The translations under genes were made by a program, and so were the position numbers. Positions 28,375 through 37,369 of a stretch of 64,000 nucleotides of DNA are shown here, in pieces. Below the pieces are notes generated by a model that was not told the DNA's origin, searched no databases, and worked only from the letters and a program-made list of their open reading frames with translations. Numbering within the stretch: the first letter of the stretch is position 1; every line of letters starts with the position of its first letter. Source of the DNA: JBBRVW01 sp963784645 (GTDB taxonomy: Bacteria; Actinomycetota; Actinomycetes; JACCUZ01); NCBI GenBank assembly GCA_963784645.1, contig CAWARY010000020.1, forward strand, positions 310,001-374,000, read 5' to 3'.

Positions 28375-29974
28375 ATGGCCGTGTCGACCTTGACGACACT
28401 GCGACGGGACCAGCGAGTCGTTCTCGCGGTCCGCGCGGGGCTGCTGGTCGTGGGCGTCGTGCTCACGCTGGTGCAGCGAAACACGCGTGACGACGTCCTC
28501 GTCGTCGGGCTGCTGGTCGCCGTCGCGGTGGCCGCCAGCGTCCCGCTTCCCGAGTCGTGGCGACCCACCTCGATGTTCCAGCCCGTCGCGGAGGCCGTGC
28601 TCGCGTGCTCCGTGATGCTCCTGCTCGAGCCCCTGCCCGAGACCCTGCTCCCCTACCTGATCGCGCCGGCACTCGCCGCAGGACTGGCGGGCGGGGCCCG
28701 GATCGCCGTGACCGCTGCCGGATTGAGCGCTCTGGTGCTCATGATCGGAAAGCTTGTCGGCGACGAGATGCTCGACTGGAGCAGCTACCTCGCGCTGGAG
28801 AGCCGCTGGACCCTCATCACGCTCGCCGTCGGCCTGCTCGGCGCCTGGGTCGGCCGGCTCCAGCAGGCGAGCAGCGAACCGACCGAGAACGTCGCCTACG
28901 CCGCTGCGTACCGGCTGATCTCGCAGCTCCGGCTGGTGGCCCGGCAGCTCTCCGGCGGCCTCGACCCGGTGAGCCTCGGTCAGCAGATGCTGGAGCAGGT
29001 CAACCGGCAGGCGCCCTTCGACCGTGGCGGCGTCTACGTGCGCTCCAGCGGCGGCCGGCTCTCCCCCGTCACGTTCCTCGGGGCCGACCGTCTGGAGTGG
29101 GACGTCGACAGCGCCCTGTTCGACGAGGCCTGGGCGTCGAGCACGGCGATGCGCTCGTCGCAGGCGCTCACACCGGGGACGACTGGCTGCTCCGCGGTGC
29201 TGCCGCTGCGGATCGGCCTGCGCACGTTCGGCCTGATCGCCATCGAGCGGTCCCTCGGTGCCCCGTTCGAGCAGTCCCAGCTGGCGGCCGCCGAGGCGGT
29301 GCTGGAGGAGCTCGGCCTCCGGCTCGAGACGGCCCTCCTGTTCAGCGAGGTCCGCAGCCTGGCCACCGCCGAGGAGCGGCGCCGCCTCGCGCGGGAGATC
29401 CATGACGGCATCGCGCAGGAGCTCGCGTCCATGGGCTACGTGGTCGACGACCTGGCAGCCCGGGCGCGCTACCTCCCGGACCTCGAGGCCGACCTGAAGA
29501 CCCTGCGCTCCGAGCTCACCCGGGTCATCACGGAGCTCCGGCTGTCCATCTTCGACCTGCGCAGCGAGGTGCAGACCACGACCGGGTCTGGGCACCGCCC
29601 TGTCGGACTACGTGCGCCAGGTCGGGGCCAGCTCGAACCTCACGGTGCACCTGGTGCTGGACGAGACCCCGATGAGGCTGCCGATCGACTCCGAGACCGA
29701 GCTCCTGCGCATCGCCCAGGAGGCTGTCACCAACGCGCGCAAGCACGCCAACGCGCACAACCTGTGGGTCACCTGCCGGATCGATCCCCCGAGCGCCTAC
29801 CTGTCGATCGCCGACGACGGGTCCGGCCTCGGCACGCCGCGCGACGACAGCTTCGGCCTCGAGGTGATGCGTGAGCGGGCCACCCGCATCGGTGCGCGGC
29901 TGGCCGTCGGGAACCGGCCCGAGGGCGGCACCGCGGTCGAGGTGTCGCTAGGTGCGACGCTGGTCGCCGACTAA
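28375..29974 (+). CDS. Membrane sensor histidine kinase, NarL/DesK type (one frameshift near 29586)
   Basis: The product is about 532 residues after removing one base. Five or six membrane helices occupy residues 20-165. A GAF-like domain (GQQMLEQVNRQAPFDRGGVY onward) spans roughly 195-325. The HisKA_3 motif ARREIHDG-type sequence is LAREIHDGIAQELASMG with the phospho-accepting His at residue 343. The frame then shifts, and the HATPase_c part follows with IAQEAVTNARKHANAHN, IADDGSGLG and FGLEVMRERA. It would phosphorylate the LuxR-type regulator encoded 10 bp downstream. Given its position between tad genes and pilin genes, control of pilin expression is a reasonable guess. Confidence 0.82.
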
Positions 29975-29984
29975 GGTGTCGTCC

Positions 29985-30629
29985 GTGCCCACGACGGTAG
30001 TGCTGGTCGACGACCACGAGCTGATCCGCCAGGGTCTGCGGCGAGCCTTCGAGCGCACCGGCGACTTCAGCGTCGTCGGCGAGGCCGGCACGGTCGCCCA
30101 GGCCCTGGAGGTCATCGGGTCCGCGGAGCCCGACGTCGTCATCTTCGACGTCCGCCTGCCCGACGGGAGCGGCCTCGACGCCGCCAAGAAGGTCCGCGAC
30201 GCGTTCCCGACCATGGGCATCGTCGTCCTGACCATGTACGCCGGCGACGACCAGCTCTTCGGGGCGCTCGAGGCGGGTGCGTCGGCGTTCGTCCCCAAGG
30301 ACGCGCCGGCCGATGACGTCATCTCCGCCGCGCGCCACGCGGCCGTCTCTCCGCGGGCCTTCACCGCCACCGACCTCGCGGGTGCCATGCAGCGCCGGCT
30401 CACGCCGTCCGGGCCGCAGCTGAGCCCGCGCGAGCGCGAGGTGCTCGGCCTGCTCGCCGACGGGCTGGGCGTGGCGGCGATCTCCAAGCAGCTCTACATC
30501 AGCGAGTCGACCACCAAGACCCACATCTCGAAGGTCTACGAGAAGCTCGGAGCGGCCAACCGCGCCCAGGCCCTGATGACCGCGATGCGCCTCGGCCTGA
30601 TCCGGAACCCAGCGGACAGCGGCTACTGA
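29985..30629 (+). CDS. NarL/FixJ-type response regulator (LuxR C-terminal domain)
   Basis: The product is 214 residues from a GTG; an upstream in-frame ATG would add 11 residues before the first strand. The receiver starts TTVVLVDDHELIRQGLRRAF with the acidic pair, phospho-accepting Asp55 in VVIFDVRLPDGSG, the Thr in VVLTMYAGD and Lys in AFVPKDAPADD. The output domain has LSPREREVLGLLADG and ESTTKTHISKVYEKLGAANR, a GerE/LuxR helix-turn-helix. It is the cognate partner of the histidine kinase just upstream. The next genes on the same strand are the two Flp pilins, which makes them candidate targets. Confidence 0.9.
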   Translation: MPTTVVLVDDHELIRQGLRRAFERTGDFSVVGEAGTVAQALEVIGSAEPDVVIFDVRLPDGSGLDAAKKVRDAFPTMGIVVLTMYAGDDQLFGALEAGASAFVPKDAPADDVISAARHAAVSPRAFTATDLAGAMQRRLTPSGPQLSPREREVLGLLADGLGVAAISKQLYISESTTKTHISKVYEKLGAANRAQALMTAMRLGLIRNPADSGY

Positions 30630-30785
30630 GCGGCGACAGGCTCGCTTTGCCGAATCTTGGCCTCAGCCTTTCGTACCATCTCGCTCCATCTGCCTGAGCG
30701 ATACCCGATGCCTGTGGCACCGTCGATCCTTGAACAGCACCGCTGGGCTCGTGGGGGGGTCCCAGCTTCATCATCGGGCCCATTC

Positions 30786-30790
30786 GGAGG
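30786..30790 (+). promoter_or_regulatory. Ribosome binding site of the first Flp pilin gene
   Basis: GGAGG lies 7 nt before the ATG at 30798 and fixes the start of the 67-residue prepilin. In-frame ATGs further upstream would give an N-terminal extension unlike any Flp leader. Confidence 0.75.
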
Positions 30791-30797
30791 ATGCAAC

Positions 30798-31001
30798 ATG
30801 CTCGCCTACATTCGTAAGGTTGTCGCGCACAAGAAGGAGGAGGGCGCCTCGGCAGTCGAGTACGGCCTCCTCGTCGCCGCGATCGCCGCGCTCATCGTCA
30901 TCATCGTGTTCGCTCTCGGTGGCATCATCAAGAGCGTGTTCCAGAAGACCTGTTCCCAGGTCAGCTCCGGCGCCAGCGTCGGTGGCAACTGCACCGGCTG
31001 A
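30798..31001 (+). CDS. flp: Flp/Fap-type pilin precursor 1
   Basis: The product is 67 residues: a short basic leader (MLAYIRKVVAHKKEEG), the prepilin peptidase site G before ASAVEYG with Glu at +5 and Tyr at +6, then a hydrophobic helix (LLVAAIAALIVIIVFALGGI) and a short tail with two cysteines (KTCSQVSSGASVGGNCTG). This is the type IVb Flp pilin pattern. It would be cut by a TadV-type peptidase, not encoded in this window, and assembled by the tad products. The two C-terminal Cys may form a disulfide, and the Ser-rich tail could carry glycans. A strong ribosome binding site suggests high expression. Confidence 0.92.
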   Translation: MLAYIRKVVAHKKEEGASAVEYGLLVAAIAALIVIIVFALGGIIKSVFQKTCSQVSSGASVGGNCTG

Positions 31002-31015
31002 CCTTGTCTTGACCC

Positions 31016-31054
31016 CTGCCTTCGGGACCGGGCGTGTCCCGGCCCCGAAGGCAG
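31016..31054 (+). terminator. Large stem-loop between the two Flp pilin genes (attenuator or mRNA stabiliser)
   Basis: The arms 31016-31032 and 31038-31054 are 17 nt each and pair at 16 of 17 positions (CTGCCTTCGGG at the base, CCGGG at the top), with a 5-nt loop CGTGT. It starts 15 nt after the stop of pilin 1 and ends 10 nt before the ribosome binding site of pilin 2. There is no T-run. It could partly terminate transcription or protect the upstream pilin mRNA, setting the ratio of the two pilins. Confidence 0.7.
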
Positions 31055-31072
31055 ATCACATCTGGAGGGTTC

Positions 31073-31261
31073 GTGCCTGCACGGAAGATCACCCGCGACG
31101 ACGCAGGTGCGTCAGCAGTTGAGTACGGGCTTCTGGTCGCCGCCATCGCCGCGGTGATCGTGATCATCGTCTTCGCCCTCGGCGGAGTCGTTCAGGGTCT
31201 CTTCCAGAAGACCTGCAGCGGCGTCAGCTCCGCGGCAAGCGTCGGCGGGAACTGCAGCTGA
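31073..31261 (+). CDS. flp: Flp/Fap-type pilin precursor 2
   Basis: The product is 62 residues from a GTG preceded by GGAGGG (31064-31069). The leader is shorter (VPARKITRDDAG), followed by ASAVEYGLLVAAIAAVIVII and VFALGGVVQG, then KTCSGVSSAASVGGNCS with the same two cysteines as pilin 1. It is clearly a paralogue of pilin 1. The weaker start codon and the hairpin upstream suggest a lower-level or minor pilin. The next gene, a large membrane protein, begins 33 bp downstream on the same strand. Confidence 0.88.
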   Translation: MPARKITRDDAGASAVEYGLLVAAIAAVIVIIVFALGGVVQGLFQKTCSGVSSAASVGGNCS

Positions 31262-31262
31262 C

Positions 31263-31279
31263 TCTGGCGATTCGCCAGA
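31263..31279 (+). terminator. Stem-loop directly after Flp pilin 2
   Basis: TCTGGCG and CGCCAGA form a perfect 7-bp stem with a 3-nt loop ATT, starting 1 nt after the stop codon. It resembles the hairpins behind the other two pilin genes in position. It may act as an mRNA 3'-end or a partial terminator before the membrane protein gene. Confidence 0.5.
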
Positions 31280-31294
31280 CGACTGCGCAGCTTC

Positions 31295-32722
31295 GTGAGC
31301 CAGGCTCTGCCGGTCGAGGCCAGCGCCGCAGCACCGGGCCCTGCGGGTCGGGCACCCCGCGCGTCGGCCTGGACACTCGTCCTGGTCCTGGTGGGCGGCG
31401 CAGGTGTCTGCGTGACGGCCTACTTGAACGTCGACCCGGACCTCTACTGGCACCGAGTCCTGGGAGAGCACTGGATCAGCACCCGATCCCTCGACCTGTC
31501 TCCCGATCCGATCGCGTACACCCCTGGCACATGGTTCCCGACGGCTTGGTCCGTCGAAGTCCTCTACGCCTCGATCGTTTCCGCGTTCGGCTACACCGGA
31601 GTGTTCGTGCTCCGGTTCCTGCTTGCCGTGGCGTTCTACATCCTGCTGGGACGCTTCCTGCACCGCACAGCCCGGCCGGCCACAGCGGCACTTCTCTTCT
31701 TCGCCGTGGGGATCCCGGCCAGCCTCGTCGTGCAGGACCGGCCGCAGACCTTCTCGCTGCTGTTCGTCGTCCTCCTGATGCCGCCGATCAACCGCGCCCT
31801 GTCGCAGGACATCGCGCCTCGCCTGATGCCGGCCGTGGGCCTCACGTACCTGTGGGCCAACGTCCACGGGCTATGGGTGCTCGTCCCCGGCCTCTGCGGG
31901 TTGCTCGCACTGGTCCGAGCCTTTGAGCGACGCGGCAACTGGCGGCTGCCAGCGATCACCGCACTTGTCTGTTCAGCTGCTGCCGCACTGACCCCGGTCG
32001 GCCCCCGCCTCCTCCTGTCGCCCCTCCTCGTCACCAAGGCAGCGGGAACAGTTGTCGAGTGGGAGGCCACTGCGCTGCGAACGCCGGTCGCCTGGGGCTT
32101 GGCAGCGTGCCTCACAATGCTGCTGATCTGCTGGTCACGCCCGGGCGCCGTGCAGCCTCGGACGCTCTTCTACGCGCTGGCGATGACCGCGTTCGGCCTG
32201 ATGGCCTACCGCAACGCAGTCTTCGCCAGCCTGCTGCTCGTCCCTCTCGTCGCGACATCGGTCGATCGAGCCTTTCCGCGATGGGACTCCCGTGTCACCG
32301 TGCCGAGAGTGATGGTCCTCGCGTGCGTGCCCGTTCTGCTGCTGGCCGCGGGCGGCACCTACATCCAGCACGCGCAGATCTCGGAGAACCTCCCGAAGAG
32401 GATCGCGTCCCACTTGGCCGCGCAGCCGGATGTCCGTCGAGTGGTCGCCACCTACAACACGACCGGCTTCCTGCGCGACTTCGGCGGCAGCCACGTTCGC
32501 CTGTCTATCGACGGCAGGAGCGACCGCTACGGCAGCGACCGGATCACCGCTCAGAACGAGATGTTGAACGGCTCGCGAGGATGGCAGAAGCGGCTGGAGA
32601 AGCTCGACCCCGACGCTGTCGTCATGGCCAAGACCAGCCCCCTGCGAGAGCTCCTCACCGATCGCGGCTGGGTGACTGTGGTGGTCGACGGCACGTACCT
32701 CTTGATGGAACCTCCGTCATGA
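31295..32722 (+). CDS. Polytopic membrane protein, GT-C glycosyltransferase-like
   Basis: The product is 475 residues from a GTG. About ten membrane helices are visible. The first loop holds NVDPDLYWHRVLGEHW, an acidic D-x-D-type motif in the position typical for GT-C enzymes, which use lipid-linked sugar donors outside the membrane. A short exported C-terminal domain follows (VVATYNTTGFLRDFGGSHVR, DRYGSDRITAQNEML, ending VVDGTYLLMEPPS). No exact family is recognised. The gene follows Flp pilin 2 by 33 bp and overlaps the next membrane protein gene by ATGA, so a role in glycan assembly or transfer onto the pilus is possible but unproven. Confidence 0.55.
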   Translation: MSQALPVEASAAAPGPAGRAPRASAWTLVLVLVGGAGVCVTAYLNVDPDLYWHRVLGEHWISTRSLDLSPDPIAYTPGTWFPTAWSVEVLYASIVSAFGYTGVFVLRFLLAVAFYILLGRFLHRTARPATAALLFFAVGIPASLVVQDRPQTFSLLFVVLLMPPINRALSQDIAPRLMPAVGLTYLWANVHGLWVLVPGLCGLLALVRAFERRGNWRLPAITALVCSAAAALTPVGPRLLLSPLLVTKAAGTVVEWEATALRTPVAWGLAACLTMLLICWSRPGAVQPRTLFYALAMTAFGLMAYRNAVFASLLLVPLVATSVDRAFPRWDSRVTVPRVMVLACVPVLLLAAGGTYIQHAQISENLPKRIASHLAAQPDVRRVVATYNTTGFLRDFGGSHVRLSIDGRSDRYGSDRITAQNEMLNGSRGWQKRLEKLDPDAVVMAKTSPLRELLTDRGWVTVVVDGTYLLMEPPS

Positions 32723-34641
32723 CGACGACGACGCAGCGATCTCAGGACCGGTCGGGGTCGCACGAGGCCTCGTTCGTGGCCGGCCACGGCTCCATCAGCT
32801 GGAGAGAACACCTGGTCGATGCCGTAGTGACGGCATCGGCCGCGCTCGCCCTCCTCGGCGTCATGTTGCGCAGCCTTGTCGGCGAACTGGACCACCCGAT
32901 GGGGAAGCTCGATGTGATCGGCAACGCTGCCGGCATCACCATGCACTGGACGGTCCCGGAGCTCGGCTTTCCCTTCGGCATGAAGTTCGCGCCGTACTTC
33001 CCGACCTTGGAGCTGACGCAGACCGGGATGGCGGCGGCCCTCCTCAAGCTCACGGGGAACGCTTTCCTGGCGCAGAACCTCGTCTGGGCGCTGTCGTTCC
33101 CGATCACGGCGGTCGCGTGCCTGTGGGTCTTCAAGCTCCTGCCCACACCCCGACCACTCGCCATCGCCCTTGCCCTCGCGGCGACGTTCATCCCGTACCA
33201 CGTGGTCCGGGCCTTCTACCACCCGTGGCTGTCCACCATGTGGCCGGCCGTCCTCGGTGTCGGTCTGTGCCTCCTCGTGGGAACCGGCCGGAGTCCGCGA
33301 GTGCGTGGCGTGAAGCTCCGGAGCGGGGACGGCGCACGGCTGGCGGGCACGACGCTGATCTGCGTGCTGGTCGCCTACGGCGGCATCTACTACGCGTTCT
33401 TTACTGTCGTCCTTCTGGCCGTCACGCTCACGTGGAGAGCGCTCAACGCCAGTCATCGGGGGGGTCTCGGGCCTCCGCTCATCCGGGACGCGTACCCCCT
33501 GGGCGTCGTCCTGCTCGCGGTCACGATGGCCCTCTTCTGCACGTCCCTGGCGAACTCCCACGACCCGCCCACGCGACCGGTGGCGGCGCGCGCACCGGTC
33601 GACTCCGGCTACTTCGCCGGCAACCTCACGTTCGGTCTGTCACCGTCCCCGGTCACCTGGGTTCCGGTCGCACGTCAGGTGACCCAGCCTCTCGGCCACG
33701 CAGTCAACTCCGAGATCGAGGGATCGACGTACGGACAGTTCGGGTCCGTGGCCGGAACCCTGGCGCTCGGCGTCCTGGCCATCGGGCTGGCGATCCGGCG
33801 CCGGAGGCGGATCCGTGACGGCTCCCCGTCCGGAGCTCCGACGGCGCCGAGCTCCTTGCTGCTCACGCTGCTCGTAGCGGCGACGGCTCTGTTCGTGCCC
33901 GAGGCGGCCGGATATGCCTTCGCGAGCTACGTGACACCGGCGATCAGGTCGTGGGACAGGCTGCTGCCGATGCTGCTGACGATCGTGCTGGCCGCGGCAG
34001 TCGCCCTCATCTCGGAGCTGGCCCCGCACCCGAGACGCTGGGCGGTGCAGGTCGCTGCCGCCGTCCTGGTCCTCCTCACGCTCTTCGACGGTGTCCTGCC
34101 CTACCACGCACTCATCAGCCGTCAGCTGTTCAAGGGCGCTGCGGCGACAGCCACCGGCGAGGCCTACGCCGCGGCCGTGAACCACGTCGACAAGGCGAAG
34201 TGCGGGGTGCTCGAGCTGCCCTTCATGCCCTTTCCCGAGTCACCGCCCACCGGGCACCTACCCGACTACAGCCACTTCGTCGCCGCTATGACGAATCCGG
34301 ACAAGCTGTGGTCCTACGGCGGCGTCAAGTACACATCGGCCGGCCTGTGGCAGATGCGTCTCGGCAACGACGTCACCCCCAGCGCGGTGACGGCGCTCCG
34401 CGAGGTCGGGTTCTGCGGCGTGCATCTCGACCTCCGCGGACTCGATCGTGCCGACGTCGCGCCAACCATCGACGCCTTGACCACCCTGCTCGGGCCGCCC
34501 GCAGCGACGGGGCACGGCGGGGACTGGCTCTACTTCCGCATCCGGGGCGGTGCCGCGAACGTCGGCGCCATCGACGACCCTGCCCGCCTCAGCGAGTCGA
34601 CACGGAACTTCTTCTTCTCACGCGAGATCGTCGCTCCATGA
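32719..34641 (+). CDS. Large polytopic membrane protein, possible GT-C glycosyltransferase
   Basis: The product is 640 residues. After a soluble N-terminus of about 45 residues there are about eleven membrane helices, with a first exported loop that contains MHWTVPELGFPFGMKF and a long C-terminal exported part (KAKCGVLELPFMPFPESPPT, SYGGVKYTSAGLWQMRLGND). This layout is common in actinobacterial membrane glycosyltransferases of the GT-C type, but no signature residue is certain. The ATG overlaps the stop of the preceding membrane protein (ATGA), so they are made together. A cluster of sugar-nucleotide genes follows. Confidence 0.5.
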   Translation: MTTTTQRSQDRSGSHEASFVAGHGSISWREHLVDAVVTASAALALLGVMLRSLVGELDHPMGKLDVIGNAAGITMHWTVPELGFPFGMKFAPYFPTLELTQTGMAAALLKLTGNAFLAQNLVWALSFPITAVACLWVFKLLPTPRPLAIALALAATFIPYHVVRAFYHPWLSTMWPAVLGVGLCLLVGTGRSPRVRGVKLRSGDGARLAGTTLICVLVAYGGIYYAFFTVVLLAVTLTWRALNASHRGGLGPPLIRDAYPLGVVLLAVTMALFCTSLANSHDPPTRPVAARAPVDSGYFAGNLTFGLSPSPVTWVPVARQVTQPLGHAVNSEIEGSTYGQFGSVAGTLALGVLAIGLAIRRRRRIRDGSPSGAPTAPSSLLLTLLVAATALFVPEAAGYAFASYVTPAIRSWDRLLPMLLTIVLAAAVALISELAPHPRRWAVQVAAAVLVLLTLFDGVLPYHALISRQLFKGAAATATGEAYAAAVNHVDKAKCGVLELPFMPFPESPPTGHLPDYSHFVAAMTNPDKLWSYGGVKYTSAGLWQMRLGNDVTPSAVTALREVGFCGVHLDLRGLDRADVAPTIDALTTLLGPPAATGHGGDWLYFRIRGGAANVGAIDDPARLSESTRNFFFSREIVAP

Positions 34642-34766
34642 GCGCAGCGCCGAGTGCCCCCGCGGATCGCCCCCCTCGCCGACGTGCTGCGCATCGACGG
34701 GTGGCGCACAGTGCGGCGTCATGACCATCATGTCCTAGTGCTCCCACCACGAATCACACCGGCGCC

Positions 34767-35549
34767 GTGAAGGCCGTCCTGCTCGCGGGCGGCCTCGGCA
34801 CCCGCATGCGCGAAGAGACCGAGTTCCGCCCTAAGCCGATGGTTGAGGTGGGGGGAAAACCCGTCCTCTGGCACATCATGAAGACCTTTGCCACCTACGG
34901 CGTGACCGACTTCGTCGTCTGCACCGGTTACAAGGGCGACGTGATCAAGGACTACTTCCTCGACTACGAGGCGCGCAACAACGACTTCACCATCACGCTG
35001 GGCCGGAGCCACGAGATCGTCTTCCACGACCAGCACTTGGAGTCCGACTGGTCGGTCACGGTCGCTGACACCGGTGCGAACGCGCAGACCGGAAGCCGCG
35101 TCCGCCAGATCAAGCGGTACGTCCAGGACTGCGACCGCTTCATCGTCACCTACGGTGACGGTCTCGCCGACGTAGACGTCCAGAAGCTGCTCGACTTCCA
35201 CACCTCCCACGGGAAGACGGCGACGATCACGACGGTCCGCCCGCTCTCCCGTTTCGGGATGGTCGACATCGCCTCGAGCCAGGTCGTGGAGAAGTTCCGG
35301 GAGAAGCCGCAGGTCGAGGACTGGGTGAGCGCCGGGTTCTTCGTCTTCGAGCGGGCGATTTTCGACTACCTCGGATCGGCTGACGACGACCTGGTTCTCG
35401 AGCAGGAACCGCTGGGTGAGCTTGCCTCCCGAGGCGAGCTCGTCGCCTACCAGCACGAAGGATTCTGGCAACCCATGGACACCTACCGCGAGTCCCTGAT
35501 GCTCAACGAGATGTGGGACTCAGGCAGCGCGCCGTGGAAGGTATGGTGA
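34767..35549 (+). CDS. rfbF: Glucose-1-phosphate cytidylyltransferase
   Basis: The product is 260 residues from a GTG. The nucleotidyltransferase motif LAGGLGTRMREETEFRPKPM at the N-terminus, YGDGLADVD (metal-binding Asp, about residue 131) and AGFFVFERAIFDYL are typical of RfbF/DdhA. The enzyme makes CDP-glucose from CTP and glucose-1-phosphate, the first step to CDP-6-deoxy and 3,6-dideoxy sugars. The later steps are encoded at 43.1-45.4 kb. It is separated from the upstream membrane protein by 125 bp that contain no recognisable gene, and it is convergent with the TPP-enzyme gene. Confidence 0.93.
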   Translation: MKAVLLAGGLGTRMREETEFRPKPMVEVGGKPVLWHIMKTFATYGVTDFVVCTGYKGDVIKDYFLDYEARNNDFTITLGRSHEIVFHDQHLESDWSVTVADTGANAQTGSRVRQIKRYVQDCDRFIVTYGDGLADVDVQKLLDFHTSHGKTATITTVRPLSRFGMVDIASSQVVEKFREKPQVEDWVSAGFFVFERAIFDYLGSADDDLVLEQEPLGELASRGELVAYQHEGFWQPMDTYRESLMLNEMWDSGSAPWKVW

Positions 35550-35578
35550 CCAACCGCAGTTCCAGCCTTCGCGCTGAT

Positions 35579-37369
35579 CTAGATCTCAGCCGCGGATGAG
35601 CGCACCTGCTCGAGCACGTCGTCGGGCAGGTGGGGGTACATGTCGTCGAGCGGCGGAGTTCGGATGGTGCCGTCGACCATCCTCGACCGGAGCCTCGGCT
35701 CGAACTCCTGGGCCTGGTCCAGCCGCACCACACAGACACGCGGCCCCCGAGCTTCGACCACCTCACGCAACTCGCGCCGCCAATGATCACCCTGCTCGAG
35801 CACCGTGACCGGCAGGTCGAAAGCTCGGGCCACCTGCGCGAAGTCGGGAAATGTCACGCCCGAAGCTGGTGAAGCTCCGAACTCCCGCCCGAAGAAGTTT
35901 CTCTGGGTCTGCTTGATCGACAGGTAGCCCCCGTTGTCGAGCACGAGGAGCAACACGTCCGGAGCCCAGGCTCGCAGAGTCTGCAGCTCCTGGAGGTTCA
36001 TCATCACCGAGCCGTCACCTGCGAGCGTGATCACGCGGCCCACGGGATCGGCCACAGCCGCACCGAGTCCCGCAGGCAGGTCGTAACCCATGGATGCGCA
36101 GCCGCTGTTGCTGAACATCCGCATGCCCGCCTTCAACTTCATGACCTGGAAGGGCACGATGCACGCGGTGGCGTCCCCACAGGCGATCACGTGCTGGGAA
36201 GTCATCCACTTCGAGAGCTCCGCGACGAGGTGATAGGCGTTGATCCCCCCCGGCCTCGGCTGGTAGTCCGCCTCGCTCGGCTCGTAACGCACTCGGATGT
36301 CCTGGCACCAGGCCCACCACCGGCGGCGCTCCGGCGACCGAATTCGCTTGGCAGCCTGGAGAAGTTCGGGCACTGCATCTGCTAGGTCTGCCGGAATGGT
36401 GAGGTGCGGGCGCAGATAATTCTTGGTCAGCTCCGCCGGGTCAATGTCGATCCATACGATCTTCGCGTGCGGTGCGAATTCCGCCCAGTTGTAGCTGACC
36501 TGGCGGATGTTCAACCTGGAACCTAGAACCAGCAAGAGGTCGCAGCTCTGCAGCACGAAGTTGCCGGCCCGAGTCCCGATGGTCCCCGGCCGCCCCGCGA
36601 ACGCCGGATGGTCGGAGTCGATCAGGTCGTGTGTCCACGCAGTTGCCAGAGGTGCCGAGAGCTCTTCGGCCAACGGAATGACGAGGTCCTGCACGCCGGC
36701 GCTACGAACACCGGTGCCCGCGAGCACCAGCGGGCGTGACGCCGCGGCGACCATCGTGGCCACCTCATTCATCGCGTCGGACAGGTCGACGCTTGTTGCG
36801 GCCGCTCGAGGCAGGGGTGCGGACGGGTCGAGGTGATCAGGCACCGGCATGCCCTGCACGTCCACGGGTATTTCGAGCCACGCCGGTCCGGGTCGCCCCG
36901 TGGTAGCGGCCGTGACTGCCTCGTCGACCAGCCTGGCCACGTCGTCGACGGAGTTCACCGCGCCATGCCACACGGTGATCGGCTTCACCATCTCGAGGAT
37001 CCGCGCTTCCTGGTCACCGAGCTGGCGCAGGTCGTCACGCCCCTCGAGCACGGCGTTCGTGTCGCGGCGTACCTGGCCGGCCACCACCACCATGGGGATC
37101 GAGTCGGTGAAAGCACCGAACACGCCGTTCATCGCGTTGATGCTGCCCGGCCCGCTCGTGACGTTGAGAACTGCCGGTCGACCGGCAACCCGTGCATAGC
37201 CCTCTGCGGCGATCGCACACGCCTGCTCGTGGTGCATGTAGCGCACGTCGAACCCAGGCGCCGACCCAAAAGAGTCGTTGAGGTGCATCGCACCGCCACC
37301 GGTCACTGTGAAGCAGGTGTCGATGCCCCAGTGCTGCAGCCGCAGCGCGACGAATTCGGCGACCTTCAT
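35579..37369 (-). CDS. TPP-dependent acetolactate synthase-like enzyme (YerE-like candidate)
   Basis: The product is 596 residues. The N-terminal pyrimidine-binding domain has GGGAMHLNDSF and HHEQACAIAAEGYARV with the catalytic Glu; the C-terminal diphosphate-binding motif is GDGSVMMNLQELQTL followed by NGGY about 27 residues later. FAD is not obviously bound. True acetolactate synthase would be paired with a small subunit; none is here. In a locus with CDP-glucose, 4,6-dehydratase and 3-dehydrase genes the best match is YerE, which adds a two-carbon unit from pyruvate to C4 of a CDP-3,6-dideoxy-4-keto sugar. That specific role is inference. It is coupled to the methyltransferase upstream by ATGA. 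Confidence 0.75.
   Translation of the reverse strand: MKVAEFVALRLQHWGIDTCFTVTGGGAMHLNDSFGSAPGFDVRYMHHEQACAIAAEGYARVAGRPAVLNVTSGPGSINAMNGVFGAFTDSIPMVVVAGQVRRDTNAVLEGRDDLRQLGDQEARILEMVKPITVWHGAVNSVDDVARLVDEAVTAATTGRPGPAWLEIPVDVQGMPVPDHLDPSAPLPRAAATSVDLSDAMNEVATMVAAASRPLVLAGTGVRSAGVQDLVIPLAEELSAPLATAWTHDLIDSDHPAFAGRPGTIGTRAGNFVLQSCDLLLVLGSRLNIRQVSYNWAEFAPHAKIVWIDIDPAELTKNYLRPHLTIPADLADAVPELLQAAKRIRSPERRRWWAWCQDIRVRYEPSEADYQPRPGGINAYHLVAELSKWMTSQHVIACGDATACIVPFQVMKLKAGMRMFSNSGCASMGYDLPAGLGAAVADPVGRVITLAGDGSVMMNLQELQTLRAWAPDVLLLVLDNGGYLSIKQTQRNFFGREFGASPASGVTFPDFAQVARAFDLPVTVLEQGDHWRRELREVVEARGPRVCVVRLDQAQEFEPRLRSRMVDGTIRTPPLDDMYPHLPDDVLEQVRSSAAEI

Noticed and set aside
34642..34766. Short frame beginning ATGAGCGCAGCG after the second membrane protein
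   Set aside because: It gives only 28 residues of Ala/Arg/Pro-rich sequence before a stop, with no domain. I treat the 125 bp as a promoter spacer for rfbF.
35563..35595. Terminator-like sequence around GATCTAGATC between rfbF and the TPP-enzyme gene
   Set aside because: The central palindrome leaves no loop and the outer arms pair only with a bulge.
35579..37369. TPP enzyme as biosynthetic acetolactate synthase (ilvB)
   Set aside because: There is no ilvN or ilvC neighbour, and the gene is coupled to a methyltransferase in a sugar locus. A sugar-branching role fits better, although phylogeny is needed.
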